This document shows positions 58,301 through 64,000 of a stretch of DNA of 64,000 bases, piece after piece. The stretch lies in the NCBI RefSeq assembly GCF_902686445.1, contig NC_062214.1, forward strand, positions 53,727,177 to 53,791,176, given 5' to 3'. Every line of letters starts with the position of its first letter. The first letter of the stretch is position 1. The notes under the pieces are model-generated. The model was not told the DNA's origin and made no database searches. It was given only the letters and a program-made list of their open reading frames with translations. The position numbers were made by a program, and so were the translations under genes. The DNA comes from Sciurus carolinensis. Taxonomy: Eukaryota > Chordata > Mammalia > Rodentia > Sciuridae.

Positions 58301-59080
58301 GAGCAGGACACAATGCCCTTGGAGTTCCGGGCAGAGGCCTGGTAGATGGCAGCATCTTCTTCTCGACACCTAGAGGTAAGAGCATGAAGTGCCACCCCTT
58401 TCCCTCCTGGGAGGTGACAGTCCCCCTACTCCCCACAGCCAGAACCTTCCAGAGCTGAGCATGCGCCCCCTCCCCATCGCCAGACCTGCCCTAAGTGCCA
58501 CATCCCACCTTAGACATCACCACATTCCACACCCTCAGTTGAGGAAACTGAGGCCACAAGAGGGTGGCAGCTGACCAAGTTCATGCTGTCCCAGAAAGGA
58601 TTAAACTTGGGGCTCAGGAGAGCTCCCTTCAGAAGCAGGTGACCAGCAGAGCCCCTTGTGAAGTAATGATGACAGAGTTGCTTTTTTTGGCTGCTGACCT
58701 CATGGAAAATGTGTGTCAGGATCTCCTCTGATTGCACTCAGCTCTGTGGCTGTCAAAAATACTCCCACCCTGGCCTTAGGAGATCCCAGGCACTGGCAGA
58801 TAGACACAGTTATCCAGGTGGTTCAACTCAATGGCAGAACCTGCCTCTCATTCCAGATAGTGCCTGGGCACCTCCACCCAGCCTGCTCCATCTCTGAGGG
58901 CACAATCCAGGCACAGGACCCTCAGGAGGGCAGAGAGGGCAGAATAGGCCACTGTCTCTCACCTGTATAGCTGCAGTGTGTGACGGTTGCCCTGATGGGT
59001 GATCTCGTATTTTGGCAAACCACAATAGCGGTCCAGTTCTGTGTCATCCTTGTACCAAGTCACCTCTGGTTCTGGGTATC
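26130..59080 (-). CDS. ALPK3: ALPK3, alpha-protein kinase 3, exons 4-14 (5' part missing)
   Basis: Muscle-enriched alpha-kinase-family protein, reported at the sarcomere M-band and nuclear envelope; biallelic loss causes cardiomyopathy in people (established knowledge). Eleven exons were joined by eye at AG/GT sites: 59080-58963, 58369-57103, 38122-35930, 35090-34951, 34586-34459, 34309-34274, 31954-31674, 31027-30939, 30186-29963, 27066-27018, 26475-26130. Lengths sum to 4,871 nt; after 2 nt of a split codon this is exactly 1,623 codons including the stop, with no frameshift. Order: first Ig-like domain (exons 4-5), long disordered basic and acidic region (exons 5-6), second Ig domain (7-8), alpha-kinase domain (10-14), Ser/Pro/Lys-rich tail ending KAQGMR. 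Recognised by residue-level recall of human ALPK3. The Gly-rich loop of active alpha-kinases is not evident, in line with its description as a pseudokinase. Exons 1-3 were not found and are presumably beyond 64000. Confidence 0.96.
26874..26907. repeat. Perfect 15-bp inverted repeat in ALPK3 intron 13
   Basis: tctagtcacacccat (26874-26888), loop ggct, atgggtgtgactaga (26893-26907). Lies 111 nt past the exon 13 donor. Confidence 0.97.
27018..27066 (-). CDS. ALPK3: ALPK3 exon 13, alpha-kinase domain
   Basis: Exon of 49 nt, acceptor ctcttttcag, donor CGAGG|GTGAGT. Encodes [15 protein letters not shown]. The Asp of MTDVQ aligns with the second metal-binding Asp (LTDP) of active alpha-kinases. 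Confidence 0.93.
27255..27700 (+). mobile_element. MaLR-like solo LTR
   Basis: tatggttttgatctgcaatg, gtctagaggtggggtttttag, gattattgggaggtggtac, ttctgcctcatctcaggcc, agtgaaaataaactttttg, and acagtgacaaaaacctaaca at the end. Same family as 15540-16160. Confidence 0.7.
28265..28490 (+). repeat. MIR element
   Basis: agctttagaaccagacagat, accaagtcacataatcctct, ggtggtgagaagatcacaat: MIR body order. Confidence 0.6.
29029..29266 (-). mobile_element. (ATTT)n tract and B1-dID SINE
   Basis: tttatttatttattta run at 29029-29088 is the expanded tail of a minus-strand B1-dID SINE (ttgggattgaacccagagtc, attttgagacagggtctcac, gccacagtgcctggctgg). Confidence 0.9.
29963..30186 (-). CDS. ALPK3: ALPK3 exon 12, alpha-kinase catalytic core
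   Basis: Exon of 224 nt, acceptor actatgtttag (poor pyrimidine tract), donor GCAG|GTATGA. Encodes [20 protein letters not shown], then [22 protein letters not shown]. The His of FQHWLYQW matches the first zinc-site His of TRPM7, and VTDLAG matches TRPM7 VLDLQG: the Asp is kept but the following Gln is Ala. Confidence 0.95.
30939..31027 (-). CDS. ALPK3: ALPK3 exon 11, alpha-kinase domain
   Basis: Exon of 89 nt, acceptor aatccacag, donor GA|GTAAGT. Encodes [20 protein letters not shown] and then ASPGFGEVP, the helix that carries the conserved alpha-kinase REYCK..AAE motif of the N-lobe. Confidence 0.95.
31385..31470. repeat. A29-(TA)19-T19 palindrome in ALPK3 intron 10
   Basis: A run 31385-31413, (TA)19 31414-31451, T run 31452-31470. 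Self-complementary over about 76 nt. Confidence 0.95.
31674..31954 (-). CDS. ALPK3: ALPK3 exon 10, start of the alpha-kinase domain
   Basis: Exon of 281 nt, acceptor ccccttcag, donor CAG|GTATTA. Encodes the N-lobe: [20 protein letters not shown], then [19 protein letters not shown] and [12 protein letters not shown]. The lysine of CIIKV aligns with the ATP-contacting lysine of TRPM7-type alpha-kinases (family knowledge, aligned by eye). Confidence 0.95.
32536..33119. mobile_element. SINE cluster nested with an L1 fragment
   Basis: 32536-32640 B1 (+), 32641-32716 dID (-), 32717-32876 L1 ORF2 C-terminus (-), 32883-33012 B1 (-), 33034-33119 ID (+). Confidence 0.8.
32717..32876 (-). mobile_element. 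L1 ORF2 C-terminal fragment
   Basis: Minus strand encodes [20 protein letters not shown], the conserved C-terminal L1 ORF2 motif. SINEs cut off both ends. Confidence 0.85.
33317..33612. mobile_element. B1-dID SINE (-) followed by ID SINE (+)
   Basis: 33317-33500: ggtgctgggggttgtaccca, cttgctaagttgcctaggtc, agcctcctgagtagctgg. 33536-33612: agaactggggatcagctcag. Confidence 0.85.
34274..34309 (-). CDS. ALPK3: ALPK3 exon 9, 36-nt microexon
   Basis: Too short for ORF finding. Acceptor ctctacatag behind a good pyrimidine tract; donor GAAG|GTACGT. It contributes [12 protein letters not shown] between SPE (exon 8) and [12 protein letters not shown] (exon 10), close to the human sequence as I recall it. 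It is phase 1 on both sides, so skipping it would keep the frame. Confidence 0.9.
34459..34586 (-). CDS. ALPK3: ALPK3 exon 8, second Ig domain, second half
   Basis: Exon of 128 nt, acceptor attctctgcag, donor GAG|G|GTGAGT. Encodes the F and G strands with the canonical motif [20 protein letters not shown]: both the Tyr and the second Ig cysteine are present. It ends SPE in phase 1. Confidence 0.95.
34718..34915 (+). repeat. MIR element in ALPK3 intron 7
   Basis: accagttgtgtgacttaaga, ctaagcctcaatttcctaat, ttagggttattgtggaaatt: a clear MIR core. It fills most of the 364-nt intron. Confidence 0.75.
34951..35090 (-). CDS. ALPK3: ALPK3 exon 7, second Ig domain, first half
   Basis: Exon of 140 nt, acceptor gctccacag, donor AG|GTATGT. 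Encodes [20 protein letters not shown] and then [20 protein letters not shown]. It shows the conserved Ig Cys (KLWCQF) and Trp (LTWAKD). The donor splits a Ser codon that exon 8 completes. Confidence 0.95.
35618..35864 (-). mobile_element. (ATCT)n microsatellite and B1-dID SINE in ALPK3 intron 6
   Basis: tctatctatctatctatcta run at about 35620-35680, then a minus-strand SINE (ggtactggggattgaacccc, ggtcttgctaagttgcccag). Confidence 0.9.
35930..38122 (-). CDS. ALPK3: ALPK3 exon 6, giant disordered exon
   Basis: Exon of 2,193 nt, 731 codons, phase 0 on both sides, acceptor tgttctcag, donor ATG|GTACGT. No folded domain is apparent. Exon residues about 45-163 (37990-37634) form a degenerate tract with 13 Thr-Gln dipeptides, often 5-6 residues apart. 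Later parts are Ser/Pro/Glu-rich; a hydrophobic segment [17 protein letters not shown] (about 36900) and [15 protein letters not shown] (about 36760) could be short interaction helices. The C-terminal end is strongly basic ([19 protein letters not shown]). ORFs on the opposite strand here are shadows. Confidence 0.95.
38686..39622. mobile_element. Three B1-dID SINEs and an (ATAC)n tail
   Basis: 38686-38890 (+), 38981-39201 (-) and 39386-39590 (+), the last ending in tacatacatacatacataca to 39622. Between them, 39230-39370 resembles an ancient MIR/L2 fragment. Confidence 0.85.
40346..40552 (+). mobile_element. B1-dID composite SINE
   Basis: ctggctcagtggtgcacacc, gggaggctgaggcaggagga, ggttgggggtgtagctcagt, ggttcaatccccagtacc. 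Confidence 0.92.
41427..41772. mobile_element. ID SINE (+) and ID SINE (-)
   Basis: 41427-41512 reads sense (gctggggatgtggctcagtg); 41677-41772 reads antisense (ggtgctggggattgaaccca, gctctaccaactgagctat). Confidence 0.92.
41996..42425 (+). mobile_element. Two tandem B1-dID SINEs with an (AAAAT)n tail
   Basis: 41996-42175 and 42183-42345, same strand; the second is followed by 13-14 units of aaaat to 42425. Confidence 0.92.
42657..42798 (-). mobile_element. ID SINE with extended tail
   Basis: ttttgtagttgtagatgaac, atgtggtgctaaggatcaaa, caagcgctctgccactgagc. Confidence 0.9.
43290..43498 (-). mobile_element. (TG)n, (CT)n and ID SINE with extended tail
   Basis: gtgtgtgtgtgtgtgtgtgt from about 43290, ctctctctctctct at 43354-43370, then the antisense tailed ID (gttgtaggtgaacacaatac, gagccacaaccccagcccc). 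Confidence 0.9.
44362..44560 (+). mobile_element. B1-dID SINE nested in L1
   Basis: aggtaaggtgatgtgcacct, ccacttgggaggctgaagca, gggctggggacgtagctcc. Confidence 0.9.
44689..44790 (-). mobile_element. ID SINE nested in L1
   Basis: T run of about 24, then ggtgctggggatcgaaccca, ctctaccaactgagctatct. Intact boxes: young. Confidence 0.95.
45298..45510 (-). mobile_element. B1-dID SINE nested in L1
   Basis: atactggaggtttaacccag, gagacagtgtctcactaagt, gtgtgtgccactacacccag. Confidence 0.88.
45712..45850 (+). mobile_element. ID SINE with extended tail
   Basis: ggggttggtgttgtagctca, gcctcagcaccacataaaaa, aaggtattgtgttcatctac. Confidence 0.92.
45855..46165 (-). mobile_element. MaLR-like LTR fragment
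   Basis: gctcacagttttgaaggttt, tcatggcagtcaggaagtaa, agatccaaactacag: antisense copy of the family at 27255-27700. Confidence 0.6.
46577..46985 (-). mobile_element. Tailed ID SINE followed by a B1-dID SINE
   Basis: 46577-46724: gcttgtagatgaacacacct, gctacagccccagccc. 46770-46985: ggtgctggggattgaatcga, gtgcaccaccacacctggct. Confidence 0.9.
47250..47815 (-). mobile_element. Tailed ID SINE and a B1 half, separated by L1
   Basis: 47250-47376: gatgttgatggacttttgtt, gtggtgctgataattgcacc. 47705-47815: gagacagggtctcacttaag, gccactatgcccagctg. Confidence 0.88.
48782..49104 (-). mobile_element. ID SINE, polypyrimidine tract and B1 SINE
   Basis: 48782-48862 ID complement; 48863-48990 pure C/T (ccttccttcc and ccctccctcc blocks); 48990-49104 B1 complement (gcccaggctggtctcaaatt). 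Confidence 0.88.
49320..49882 (-). mobile_element. Two B1-dID SINEs
   Basis: 49320-49531 (gtactgagggttgaaccta, ggctggcctcaaacttccca) and 49669-49882 (gcagtacttgagactgaacc, cccaagtagctgggattaca). Confidence 0.85.
50870..51067 (-). mobile_element. B1-dID SINE
   Basis: gtactgaatgttggacccaa, ggggtctcactaagttgctg, gacatgctccactgtgccca. Confidence 0.85.
51493..51785 (-). mobile_element. B1-dID SINE plus a second B1 fragment
   Basis: 51493-51698 is near full length (gtatcaggaattgaattcag to gtgtgccactgtacctggcc); 51705-51785 repeats the B1 middle (ggccttgaacttgcattcct). Confidence 0.85.
52605..53290 (+). mobile_element. Plus-strand SINE cluster (two B1-dID, ID, dID)
   Basis: 52605-52795 and 52901-53041 B1-dID or B1; 53042-53150 ID with A run of about 26 (gagatagcttagctggtaga); 53150-53285 two degraded dID pieces. 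Confidence 0.85.
53427..53813 (+). mobile_element. B1-dID SINE and tailed ID SINE
   Basis: 53427-53640: ggctgggtatggtggaacct, gctggggatgtggttcagtg. 53677-53813: ggctgggtttgtggcttagt, tattgtgtacctctacaact. Confidence 0.92.
54054..54430 (-). mobile_element. Tailed ID SINE and B1-dID SINE
   Basis: 54054-54177: agttgtcgatggacctttat, ctctaccactgagccacaag. 54233-54430: aagattaagcccaggggtgc, gagacaggatctcactaagt. Confidence 0.9.
54588..54790 (+). mobile_element. B1-dID composite SINE
   Basis: gggcatggtgatgcatgcct, aggccctaagcaacttagca, aggctggggatgtggctgag. Confidence 0.92.
55700..56150 (+). mobile_element. B1, B1-dID and ID SINEs in a row
   Basis: 55700-55810 B1; 55816-56030 B1-dID (agctggcgtggtggcacatg); 56040-56150 ID (agctcagtggtagactgctt). 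Confidence 0.88.
56490..56640 (+). repeat. Ancient MIR/L2-type fragment
   Basis: aatgtgccaggctaagcacc and gcccaaaatcacaacatggt. Confidence 0.4.
57103..58369 (-). CDS. ALPK3: ALPK3 exon 5, Ig domain end and disordered region
   Basis: Exon of 1,267 nt, acceptor acctctag, donor GAG|GTAAGT, ending in phase 0. The start completes the first Ig domain: [18 protein letters not shown] has the D-x-A-x-Y motif, but Ala replaces the usual second cysteine (YQAS), as in many titin-like I-set domains. A basic coiled-coil-like stretch follows ([20 protein letters not shown]), then KKKRKDEES, a possible nuclear localisation signal, a polar Ser/Pro-rich linker and the basic segment [15 protein letters not shown]. 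The exon carries about 422 codons without a stop. Confidence 0.95.
58370..58962. other. ALPK3 intron 4
   Basis: 593 nt with GT and AG ends on the minus strand. No repeat recognised; short ORFs are not supported. Confidence 0.6.
58963..59080 (-). CDS. ALPK3: ALPK3 exon 4, first Ig-like domain
   Basis: Exon of 118 nt, acceptor ttctcag, donor AG|GTGAGAG, phase 2 in and 2 out. It encodes [20 protein letters not shown] and then [18 protein letters not shown], the C-strand Trp (VTWYKD) through the E strand of an I-set immunoglobulin domain. The domain's first cysteine should be in the missing exon 3. Exon number follows the recalled human 14-exon model. Confidence 0.95.
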
Positions 59081-60469
59081 CTGAGAAGGAAGCAGATTGG
59101 GTTGCAGGAAAGTGAGTTCCAAAATAGTGGGAGGAGCAAAAAGGAGGACTTAGCTCCCCGAGAGCACCTGAAGAGACTGGATAGGACCTCCTGCCCCAGG
59201 CCTGCTGGAAGTACAGGGCCCCTTGTGTGACTCAGCTTATTTTTAAAAATTAGAAAAACCTATGAAAGCTGAAAACATTTCTACTTTGAGCCAAAAGGAA
59301 AATATGAAGGAGAAACTTTCTAGCTTCATGTAGAAAGGAGAGTGAAGAATTTCCAAAAATCGTTGACTGGTAGTAATAAGCTTTCTTTCTATTTGGTCCA
59401 TTCTATATCCTCAATTATAGTAAGGGCTTCATCCTCAGCAGTCTCCCCAAAACCCCACTACTACCATCAGTGCCAAGAGTCCTCCTCTTTTTATTCCAAG
59501 TTCCTGGGCTGCATTATTTGACAACACAACTTAAACATCCATCTGTCCATCCATTCGTTCATTCATTCATCACCCACCTATACACCCATCTACACCTACC
59601 TACCCAGTCAGTCACTGACGTGAGACCAACTGAGGTGTCTACCCAGCCCCTCTTCTCTGGGGACACCTAGCCACCTGCAGGGAAGAGATCTCAACTGTTA
59701 CAGTCAAATGTCTCTTGCCCACTTGACCACAGCTGATTGACCCAGTAATAGACATCAAAAGAGCTAATCGAATCCAATCTTTTGACCTAGGATTTGAGAA
59801 ATAGAACCAAAAAACAGTCTACCATTGTGTCTATAAATACAATCTCATGAACTAAGAAGTAGATAAAGCTGGTCTGCAGTGTGATGGGAAAATAAAATTG
59901 ACATTCAGGATAGAATCAGAGGAAGGAGGCAAAAACTTCCAAATACTGCTTCCAAATATTGGTTCCATTCCCTGTCTGAACACAACCTAACCAATGAATT
60001 CTGCTTCATTTCTTGAGCTACATCCAACTGATTAGCATCACTTGTTAGAAATCAAAGACTCCTAACATTCATTCACTTAAACAAACACACACAAGCATGT
60101 AACCCAGGGACTTTGTATCTTCCACTAGAAAAGATAAGACATGTGCCCACACACAGGGGCAATGTGCCTGGCAACTGCAGGTGCTCTGCCTTCCCTACCG
60201 TCTGTGGATAAACCACACTTCTATCAAAAGTGGTCCCTCACTGAACTCCCCCTCCTCTCACCAATCAAGGCCATCTCTCCAACAATCATTCCTGCTCTCT
60301 CCTGCATCATCCAACTTTTCCTCTTTATAACATCATTCCTGTCCACATACAAGCCTGCTAAAGCGTGTTCTTTAAAAAGAACTTGCTTTGGCCCCAAATC
60401 CTCCTTAGCGCCTGCCCCCATTTCTCTGCTTTCTCCTTTACAGCAAAATCATTTAAAAGAGTTGTCTAT

Positions 60470-60712
60470 TAACTGGGTGCCTATAATCTCAGTAACTGGG
60501 GAGGCTGAGGCAGGAGGATCCCAGGTTGAAGGCCAGCCTGGGCAACTTAGGGAAACCCTGTCTCAAAATAAAAGGGCCAAGGGGCTGGAGGTATATCTCA
60601 GTGGTAGAGTGCTTGCCTAGCATGTGTGAGGCACTGGGTTTGAGCACCACATAAAAAAACAAATAAAGGTATTGTGTTCATCTACAACTAATAAATATTT
60701 TTTTAAAAAAGG
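60470..60712 (+). mobile_element. B1 SINE and tailed ID SINE
   Basis: 60470-60577: actggggaggctgaggcagg. 60585-60712: ggctggaggtatatctcagt, then aaataaaggtattgtgttca. Confidence 0.9.
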
Positions 60713-60871
60713 GACTGTGTATGTAGCCCTTATGGTAGGCATAAGAATTGTCCATCATATTCAGTAATGCCAAATGGGTGACTTTGGCAAGAGCAATTCA
60801 GAAACAGTGATGAGTGAAAAGCCTGGTTGGAGGAGGGGAAGTGAAGATATCAAGTATAGACACATTTTTTT

Positions 60872-61088
60872 CTTATTTTTTCTTTTTTTTTGGCAGTACT
60901 AGGACTTGAACCCAGGGGTGCTCTACCATTGAGCTACATCCCCAGCCCTTTTTATTTTTTATTTTATTTCTCACTAAGTTGCTTAGGGCCTCACTAAATT
61001 GCATAGGCTGGCCTTGAATTTGTGATCCTCCTACCTCAGCCTCCCAAGCTGCTGGGAATTATAGGCATGTGCCACCACACCCCACTGA
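60872..61088 (-). mobile_element. B1-dID composite SINE
   Basis: gcagtactaggacttgaacc, cattgagctacatccccagc, ataggcatgtgccaccacac. Confidence 0.9.
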
Positions 61089-61577
61089 TGCTTTTTCTAT
61101 TCCTTTCTTTTGCTCACATCTACTCCCTTAGACAATCCCATCGGCCCTCCCTTTAAAATAGATCCCAAGTGAGATCCCCTCTTGCCATTCCCCACCCAGC
61201 CTTAGTGTGGTCCACAACACCATCATCTCACATTTGGATTTCTGCAATAACTCCCTCAGCTGATCTCACCACTCCCAAGCTGACCTCTTTTCAGCTCATT
61301 CTCAGCACAACAACCAGAATTAATCTTTTGAAATAGAGTCAGTTCACAGCATACCTCTGCTCAAAACCCAACAGCTCCAGTATCACCCAAGCTTTTCTGG
61401 TCTGGGCCCTAGTACTGCAGTGGCCTCATCTCCTACCACTCTCCCCATTTCTTACCACACATACAAAAAAAGCATCATGTCTCAATTTCCCCAGGTTTCT
61501 GTTCCCATGTTACCTTCTCACAGAGGCCTTCCCTATGCCCTGGGCAAAATCTTTCCCCAGAACTTCCTATCCACCCC

Positions 61578-61578
61578 A

Positions 61579-61618
<40 letters not shown>

Positions 61619-61800
61619 GTCAGTACTAGGGATTGAACCCAAGAGTATTCTACCTCTGAACTACCTCCCCAGACGTTTTTATTTTTATTTTGAAATAAGG
61701 TCTTGCTAAGTTTCCTAGGTTGGCCTTGAACTTGCAATCCACCTGCCTCAGCCTCCCAAGTAACTGGAATTATAGGTGTGCACCACTGCACACATCTCTG
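61578..61800 (-). mobile_element. B1-dID SINE with a T run of about 38
   Basis: T run 61581-61618, then agtactagggattgaaccca, gaaataaggtcttgctaagt, gtgtgcaccactgcacac. Confidence 0.9.
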
Positions 61801-63362
61801 ATCCCTGTTAATGTTTGTCTTCAGAGAACACATTACTACCTGAAACACACTATGAGTTTGTTAGGTTATGAGTATCCTGCCCAACACTTCCCCCCATCTC
61901 CTGTGGAATATCAGCTCTATGACAGCAGGGACTTATCTGTGTTATTCACCACTGTGTCCCCAGTTCCTAGAATAGCACCTGATATGGAATCAACACTCAT
62001 TAAATATTTATAGATGAATACATAAGCACTGTACAAAGAACTCAGGGTGCAAAGAAGGGAGCAATCACCTCTAGCTGGGAATTCGGGGAAGGCTTTTGAA
62101 GTGAGTAGCATTTGAATTAGACTTAAAGAATGGGCAGAATTTCAGACAATGTGGGTTCAGCACCTCCACTCAGTTCTAACACCACCTGCACTTCTCCTTT
62201 ATAACTAATCACACTATTGTAATAGACTATTTCCTTGTCTCTTTCTCCTGCTAGTCTCAGGCCCCATGTGGGGAGGAATCTAACCTGGTTAACCTAACAC
62301 GGTGTCTGGTACATAGTAGTTACTTAATAAAAACCTGTTGGATAAGCAAGTAAATGAGTGAGCAAACAAGAAGTGGATGGGAAGGGCATGCTTGACAAAA
62401 AACTGACAGCAACAGAGTGTGAGGGGGAAAGCAAAGGGCACTCTGAGGAACTGTGTACAGGAGCAGGGAGGCAAGCTGCAGCTGGCTCAGCCAGGATAAA
62501 CTCCAGGCAGCCCTGGCTGTAAAGTGAGCCCCATGTTTCCACTGTGAGCTAAAGCCCCTGGTTACATCACTGTGTGTGTGTCCAGGGCCAGCACAGGTGT
62601 CCTCACCATCCCTTGGGATGATCTCATCCCTGCAAGGGCCCAGCTCAGTCTCCCTGCCCCCATGACCTGCCCAGCACAGCCTTAGCCTCCAGGGCATCTA
62701 AATCCAGACAAGCTAGGGGAGTGGGCAGTGTGAGGCAAGGAGAGGGATGTTGAATGAACTGCCCAGCCCCACTGTGGGCCCTCATCCCACAAGCTGTCCT
62801 CTTGTGCCGATATACAAAGTGCAGGTCAACCTGACAGCTTAGGGCTTCATAGTGACATTATGCTTGGAAGAAAATTTATGTGGGAAAAAAACACTGCCTT
62901 GTCCCCAGATAATGTGAACTATATTCTGAAACACACAAAAGCATGAGGGCTCTGGGTGCTTTGCTCCCAGCTGCTCACACATGCATGCTCTCACGTGTGT
63001 GCTTACAGGAAGGTGTGTGCACACACACATTTGGCTCTGGGCTGGAGTGCCATGCTGGTACTTGAGCATGTGGCCCTCCCTCTGCCCTTTCACACCCGTG
63101 ATCTCTGTTTCACAGCCAGCAGGTTTGCCTGGGGAAGCCAACTCAGAGATCTGCAGTCTCACCCCAGTGGTTACTGGTTTGGAGAAGTTCAGATTCAGAA
63201 GAAGAAAAAGATATGGATATTTAGAGTTTTCAAAGAAATTTCAATACATGATTTCATTTGGACCTCAGAATAACTCTGTGCAAATAACTCTTCACATTTA
63301 CTGAAGACTTACTGTGTGCCAGGTACTGAGATGAATGCTTTTCACGTATTCAGGATTTTATT

Positions 63363-63513
63363 TTTTAACCCAGGAGCTACATCCCCAACCCTTTTTAAAA
63401 ATTTTTAATTTTGAGACAGGGTCTGGCTAAGTTGTGCCAAGCCTGGCCTTGAACTTGGAATCTTCCTGCCTCGGCTTCCTGAATCACTGGTATTACAGGT
63501 GTGTGCCTCCAGG
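63363..63513 (-). mobile_element. B1 SINE, 5'-truncated dID
   Basis: gagctacatccccaaccctt, gagacagggtctggctaagt, ggtattacaggtgtgtgcct. It splits an older fragment. Confidence 0.85.
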
Positions 63514-64000
63514 ACTGGTACTTTTTGTGTATTATGTTATTCTCACAAAAATTCAATGAGGAATTCACTTTTACAAACCCTCAATTTAAGGAAGAGGACA
63601 TCAAGGCTCATGAAATTAAAGCTCCTGCCCCAAGTCATCTAGCTAGTAAGCAAAAGAGCCAGAATTCAAATCTCTCTCTGCTATAAAATGGCAGGTGTTT
63701 TAATCCCTACTTTACACAAAAGGAAAATGAGGCTCAGAGAAGCTAAGTAACATGCAGAGTCACACGGGAGCATGTGACATAGCCCCAGGTTTCCTTTTTC
63801 TTTTTCCAGTGCTCTTTCCAATGGGGTTTCTTAGATCAACATATGAGTTTTTGCTCACAGCAGCCATAGTAAATATGTTTCTCTAAAAAAGACTCATTCT
63901 GGAACTTCGATTCTTCCTAAAGTCTCCATCCCTCAGTCCAGCCTGCCTACTGCTGATGCTTCCTCATCCCACTCCAACATATGTGCACTTGCATGCACAC

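Larger units (their letters stand above)
59081..64000. other. ALPK3 intron 3, part
   Basis: I searched the complement for the first-Ig exon (an FTC..TG-type end with GT donor) and did not find it. Holds the SINEs listed below and ancient fragments near 63296-63360 and 63515-63740 (actgtgtgccaggtactgag, tggctcagagaagctaagt-like). No coding exon recognised. Confidence 0.55.

Noticed and set aside
59500..59600. cattcattcattc-type run as a microsatellite
   Set aside because: Too short and irregular to list as a repeat.
62320..62697. 125-codon minus-strand ORF in ALPK3 intron 3
   Set aside because: Does not resemble the missing ALPK3 exons, and has no GT donor at a matching phase or known domain.

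Overview
This is a mammalian nuclear window. Its repeats point to a squirrel-family rodent (Sciuridae: ground squirrel, marmot or relative). Dozens of tRNA-derived ID SINEs and composite B1-dID SINEs lie in both orientations. This 7SL-derived B1 plus ID-like dimer is, from memory, typical of squirrels and dormice. Old MIR, L1 and MaLR-type LTR fragments lie among them. No prokaryotic, phage, CRISPR or operon-like structure is present.

Two protein-coding genes lie head to tail on the minus strand, an order that I recall matches human 15q25. (1) ALPK3, alpha-protein kinase 3 of the heart and muscle sarcomere, enters from the right edge. Eleven coding exons (4 to 14 if the gene has the 14 exons recalled for human) run from 59080 down to the stop codon at 26130-26132. 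A polyadenylation signal follows at 24848-24843. All exon phases join without a break, giving 1,623 codons including the stop. Exons 1-3 are not visible and are probably beyond 64000. (2) SLC28A1, the sodium-coupled pyrimidine-nucleoside transporter CNT1, starts at the ATG at 9537. Four coding exons (9537-9442, 8526-8438, 7242-7151, 1312-1129) give the first 153 residues; the rest lies left of position 1. The 5' noncoding exon and promoter must lie between about 9.6 and 24.8 kb, but I could not place them.

A broken processed copy of nucleolin (NCL) sits on the plus strand at about 2010-4055, inside the SLC28A1 intron between the third and fourth coding exons and antisense to it. It has frameshifts and a nonsense codon. 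An ID SINE with a 17-bp target-site duplication follows it.

Layout: 1-9.6 kb, SLC28A1 5' half with the NCL retrocopy; 9.6-24.8 kb, intergenic and/or SLC28A1 first intron; 24.8-35.1 kb, ALPK3 3' UTR, alpha-kinase and second Ig exons; 35.9-38.1 kb, giant ALPK3 exon 6; 38.1-57.1 kb, repeat-packed ALPK3 intron 5 with an old L1; 57.1-59.1 kb, ALPK3 exons 5 and 4; 59.1-64 kb, ALPK3 intron 3. The two genes have no known shared pathway. I found no convincing undescribed system. The observations worth checking are structural (inverted repeats, a long A/T palindrome, a SINE subfamily with its own tail) and protein-level (a TQ-rich tract, pseudokinase features and a frame-neutral 36-nt exon in ALPK3).
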